8,500 nucleotides of DNA. Origin: Chromatiales bacterium (GTDB lineage: Bacteria; Pseudomonadota; Gammaproteobacteria; Chromatiales; Chromatiaceae). A program made the position numbers and the translations under genes. Below are positions 6,904 through 8,500 of the stretch, piece by piece (within the stretch, counting starts at the first letter, position 1; each line of letters starts with the position of its first letter). The notes under the pieces are model-generated. The model saw only the letters and a list, made by a program, of their open reading frames with translations. It had not been told where the DNA came from and searched no databases. The DNA lies in the NCBI GenBank assembly GCA_022360595.1, contig JAKSCN010000325.1:1-8500 (forward strand). The letters are read 5' to 3'.

Positions 6904-6945
6904 ATGGTAGGTAATTTTAGATTGAGTCTCATTGAAATTTATCAA
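6904..6945 (-). promoter_or_regulatory. Candidate class II FNR/ANR-dependent promoter
   Basis: On the minus strand TTGATAAATTTCAA (6932-6945) matches the FNR consensus TTGAT-N4-ATCAA at 9 of 10 positions. Exactly 22 bases downstream is TACCAT (6904-6909), matching the -10 consensus at 4 of 6. That gap puts the box centre at about -41.5, the geometry of FNR class II activated promoters, with a start near 6897 and leftward transcription toward the 82-residue ORF, the 130-residue gene and the NifX-like gene. The box is nearly symmetric, so rightward use is possible: CATTAT at 6969-6974 is a comparable hexamer but one base off the ideal spacing. The site is a prediction from pattern and spacing alone; AT-rich DNA can give such boxes by chance. 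Confidence 0.5.
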
Positions 6946-7443
6946 TTGCGGTGATTGTTGCGATTAAACATTATTTTGATAATAAATTACCCATGATATA
7001 AACCTTGTTATTAATGGTGTTTGAAAAGTATTTATGTCAGTTTAAAGGTGTTAAAAATTTATACCTTTCTTAAGTCTGAGCTGCTGAAATCTATGTTTGG
7101 TAAATCGCCTCACAGGCATGTATTTAATGGAGGTATATTTCCTGATACAGCAATTCGTACATGTCTATATAAATAAGCATAAGTTAGTTGCTGATGATGC
7201 TTTCGTGCATCTAATGCAGGTAAAAAATTGTGGTATTTATTATGATTGTTTTACTTCTATGGAGTTTAGGGATTATAAAAGTGCATAGAACTGGCGATAA
7301 TTAATATGAGAAATTTTGTGGTTATCGTGAAAGGGTAGAGAGTGCAGGATGAGATGTTATGTATGAGGTTATGGTTTTATGTTGGTAGTACAGTTGCGAA
7401 TGAGCGGGCAGTGGGATATCCCCTTTGCAATTGTAAAAGTGCT
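6946..7443. other. AT-rich gap with no convincing gene
   Basis: About 500 bases of AT-rich DNA lie between the FNR-type box and the metalloprotease-like gene. I see no tRNA, rRNA or recognisable small RNA. A plus-strand frame of 63 codons (7097-7288) has a TTG start and no recognisable content. An imperfect hairpin, AAAGGT to ACCTTT, occupies 7044-7068, and a 10-bp palindrome GGGATATCCC lies at 7413-7422. TTATG-type words recur around 7355-7380. None is firmly functional. The stretch also shows no clear terminator for the gene ending at 7444. Confidence 0.6.
7044..7068. repeat. AT-rich imperfect hairpin
   Basis: This 25-base sequence folds on itself. The outer 6 pairs, AAAGGT with ACCTTT, are perfect, and most inner positions also pair through a T/A-rich stem; one inner pair is a G/T wobble and one a mismatch. 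It lies in the AT-rich gap, about 375 bases beyond the end of the metalloprotease-like gene. It lacks a clean T-run on either strand, so I do not call it a terminator. AT-rich DNA yields such repeats by chance fairly often. Confidence 0.3.
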
Positions 7444-8073
7444 TTAGGCAAAGAGATTGATATTGCCAATGTCGTTGGCGGATTCCATGGCACCAGTTGC
7501 CGCCAAGCGTTGATCTAGTGATTGACTGTTTGTGAGGGGCTTTCCTTCCGTTGTCTCCCCGCCGCCATGTTGGCGCTGTTTCATGATTTCAACACGCGCT
7601 TCTGTTGCCATGGCTGCAGCGTCGGCAGCCACTTGGCGGTCTTGAGGTGAAGGTTCTGCGGGCGCCAAAGCGGCGCGTCGAACTACCTCTGCTTTCTCTA
7701 GTGTTGCTTCAGGGTCACCGGGTACTGGTGAGGTGTCTATACCAACTTCACCACCGACTGCATAAGAGTGGCCATCCGGACCACGTTCGTATTCGTAACT
7801 GACACCGGTTGTGTATTGTCCACCCGCAGCCAAGTGGGCCTGTTCATGGGCGCGTACTTCCCGGTCGCGTTTCTTTAACTCTTCGACCTTCTTCTGCTCT
7901 TCTGGGGTTAGACCCTGTTGGTTGCTTTCCTCACTTTTTGAAACTTTATTGGGCTGCTGTGATGAATCAGACTCTTCTGAATTTTTAGGATTTATTTGAT
8001 TATTTGTCTCAGCAGTATCTTTTGCCTGTGTGGGGGCATAGAGTGTGTGCGGATTGAAGGCGCTAATCTCCAT
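7444..8073 (-). CDS. Putative SprA-related zinc metalloprotease
   Basis: A 209-residue protein of the SprA-related / putative metalloprotease CJM1_0395 family (Pfam PF12118, from memory). The diagnostic core spans about residues 66-155: LKKRDREVRAHEQAHLAAGG carries the zinc-protease-like HEQAH motif (His76, Glu77, His80), followed by YEYERGPDGHSYAVGGEVGID and DPEATLEKAEVVRRAALAPAEPSPQDRQVAA. Residues 1-60 are a polar, Ser/Gln/Asn-rich disordered segment, and the C-terminal 45 residues look flexible. There is no signal peptide or membrane helix, so any export is unexplained. The ATG at 8073 is forced by an in-frame TAG two codons upstream; the ribosome site is weak (GTAGAG). It lies 80 bases downstream of queG on the same strand, with no obvious link in function. 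Substrate and even protease activity are unproven for the family. Confidence 0.85.
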   Translation of the reverse strand: MEISAFNPHTLYAPTQAKDTAETNNQINPKNSEESDSSQQPNKVSKSEESNQQGLTPEEQKKVEELKKRDREVRAHEQAHLAAGGQYTTGVSYEYERGPDGHSYAVGGEVGIDTSPVPGDPEATLEKAEVVRRAALAPAEPSPQDRQVAADAAAMATEARVEIMKQRQHGGGETTEGKPLTNSQSLDQRLAATGAMESANDIGNINLFA

Positions 8074-8141
8074 ACTCTACGTTAACGGCGGAATCCGGAT
8101 AAGCTTTAATGAAAATAGAGCTATATCAGTGGGTTGTGTTA

Positions 8142-8166
8142 ACAGAACAGCGCTTAACTGCTCTGT
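8142..8166 (-). terminator. Hairpin over the queG stop codon, possible weak terminator
   Basis: In the minus-strand RNA, ACAGAGCAG pairs with CUGUUCUGU over 9 positions (one G-U) around a 7-base loop that holds the queG UAA. The bases after it, UAACACAACC, are not a U-run, so termination would be weak at best. It may instead protect the mRNA end. Confidence 0.3.
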
Positions 8167-8500
8167 CTGTTCAATGCCCACTGGACATGTTCCTGCACCA
8201 GCTCACTATCATGAGTGGTTCGTTGTTTTAGCGCCTCGATAACAGCGGATGTCCTTTTAGCATTACCGAGTGCTACTGCAATATTTCTGAGCCAGCGAAT
8301 ATGCCCTAAACGGCGAATGGGTGAGCCTTCTAAGCGCTTCAGAAACTCCTCTTCACTCCACAAAAACAGTTCGACCAATTGACTACCCTCCAGCCCGTTA
8401 CGGGGGTTAAAGTCTGCCTCTGAGGTGGGTTGGGCGAAACGGTTCCAAGGGCAGGCGAGCAGGCAGTCGTCACAGCCGTAGATACGGTTCCCTAGCAACG
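8154..8500 (-). CDS. queG: QueG, epoxyqueuosine reductase (3' part only)
   Basis: This is the C-terminal 114 residues of QueG, which reduces epoxyqueuosine to queuosine in tRNA (wobble position 34) in the cytoplasm with cobalamin and two [4Fe-4S] clusters. The visible part opens with GNRIYGCDDCLLACPWNRF, a CxxCxxxCP cluster motif typical of QueG. The helical HEAT-like tail follows: LVELFLWSEEEFLKRLEGSP, IRRLGHIRWLRNIAVALGNA and a final helix around VQEHVQWALN. QueG proteins are usually about 350-380 residues, so roughly the first two thirds lie beyond the right edge; the Met near 8498 is internal, not a start. The TAA stop at 8154-8156 falls inside a hairpin. The visible region shows no frameshift. 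Confidence 0.93.
   Translation of the reverse strand, partial: LLGNRIYGCDDCLLACPWNRFAQPTSEADFNPRNGLEGSQLVELFLWSEEEFLKRLEGSPIRRLGHIRWLRNIAVALGNAKRTSAVIEALKQRTTHDSELVQEHVQWALNRQSS

Noticed and set aside
7097..7288. Plus-strand frame of 63 codons in the AT-rich gap
   Set aside because: It has a TTG start, no family resemblance and AT-rich composition. A GGAGG inside it (near 7129) could serve a CTG start, but that is too weak to call.
7413..7422. GGGATATCCC palindrome downstream of the metalloprotease-like gene
   Set aside because: There is no loop and no T-run, so it is not a terminator; a 10-bp palindrome alone is weak evidence of an operator.

Overview
The window reads as chromosomal DNA of a gammaproteobacterium. 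The cytochrome bd subunits, the 37-residue CydX and the CydDC exporter all look like the enterobacterial/gammaproteobacterial (long Q-loop) type. The neighbourhood (NifX-like protein, a small conserved unknown, FNR-type site) would suit a microaerobic or facultatively anaerobic, perhaps sulfur-oxidising lineage, but that assignment is inference. All convincing genes lie on the minus strand, so transcription runs right to left.

Right end to left: (1) 8154-8500, the 3' third of queG (tRNA queuosine synthesis). (2) 7444-8073, a predicted SprA-related zinc metalloprotease with an HEQAH motif. (3) 6815-7443, an AT-rich stretch without a convincing gene. It carries a near-consensus FNR/ANR box whose spacing to a -10-like hexamer fits a class II activated promoter firing leftward. 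(4) 5681-6814, a possible small operon: a weakly supported 82-residue membrane ORF, an unidentified 130-residue protein, and a 116-residue NifX/NifB-domain protein with a His-rich tail. A 56-bp inverted-repeat element separates the last two. (5) 5508-5680, the leader and putative promoter of the oxidase operon. (6) 1-5507, a compact cydA-cydB-cydX-cydD-cydC operon; cydC runs off the left edge.

The cyd operon is a complete kit: two catalytic membrane subunits, the small stabilising subunit CydX, and both halves of the thiol exporter CydDC needed for oxidase assembly. The genes are tightly packed: cydA-cydB are 10 bp apart, cydX-cydD overlap as GTGA and cydD-cydC overlap as ATGA. The only sizeable gap (cydB-cydX) holds a perfect 11-bp hairpin, which may set oxidase and exporter expression apart. 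I see no defence system, CRISPR array, tRNA, rRNA or complete insertion sequence. The less ordinary part is the FNR-box/small-ORF/130-residue-unknown/NifX-like cluster upstream of the oxidase.
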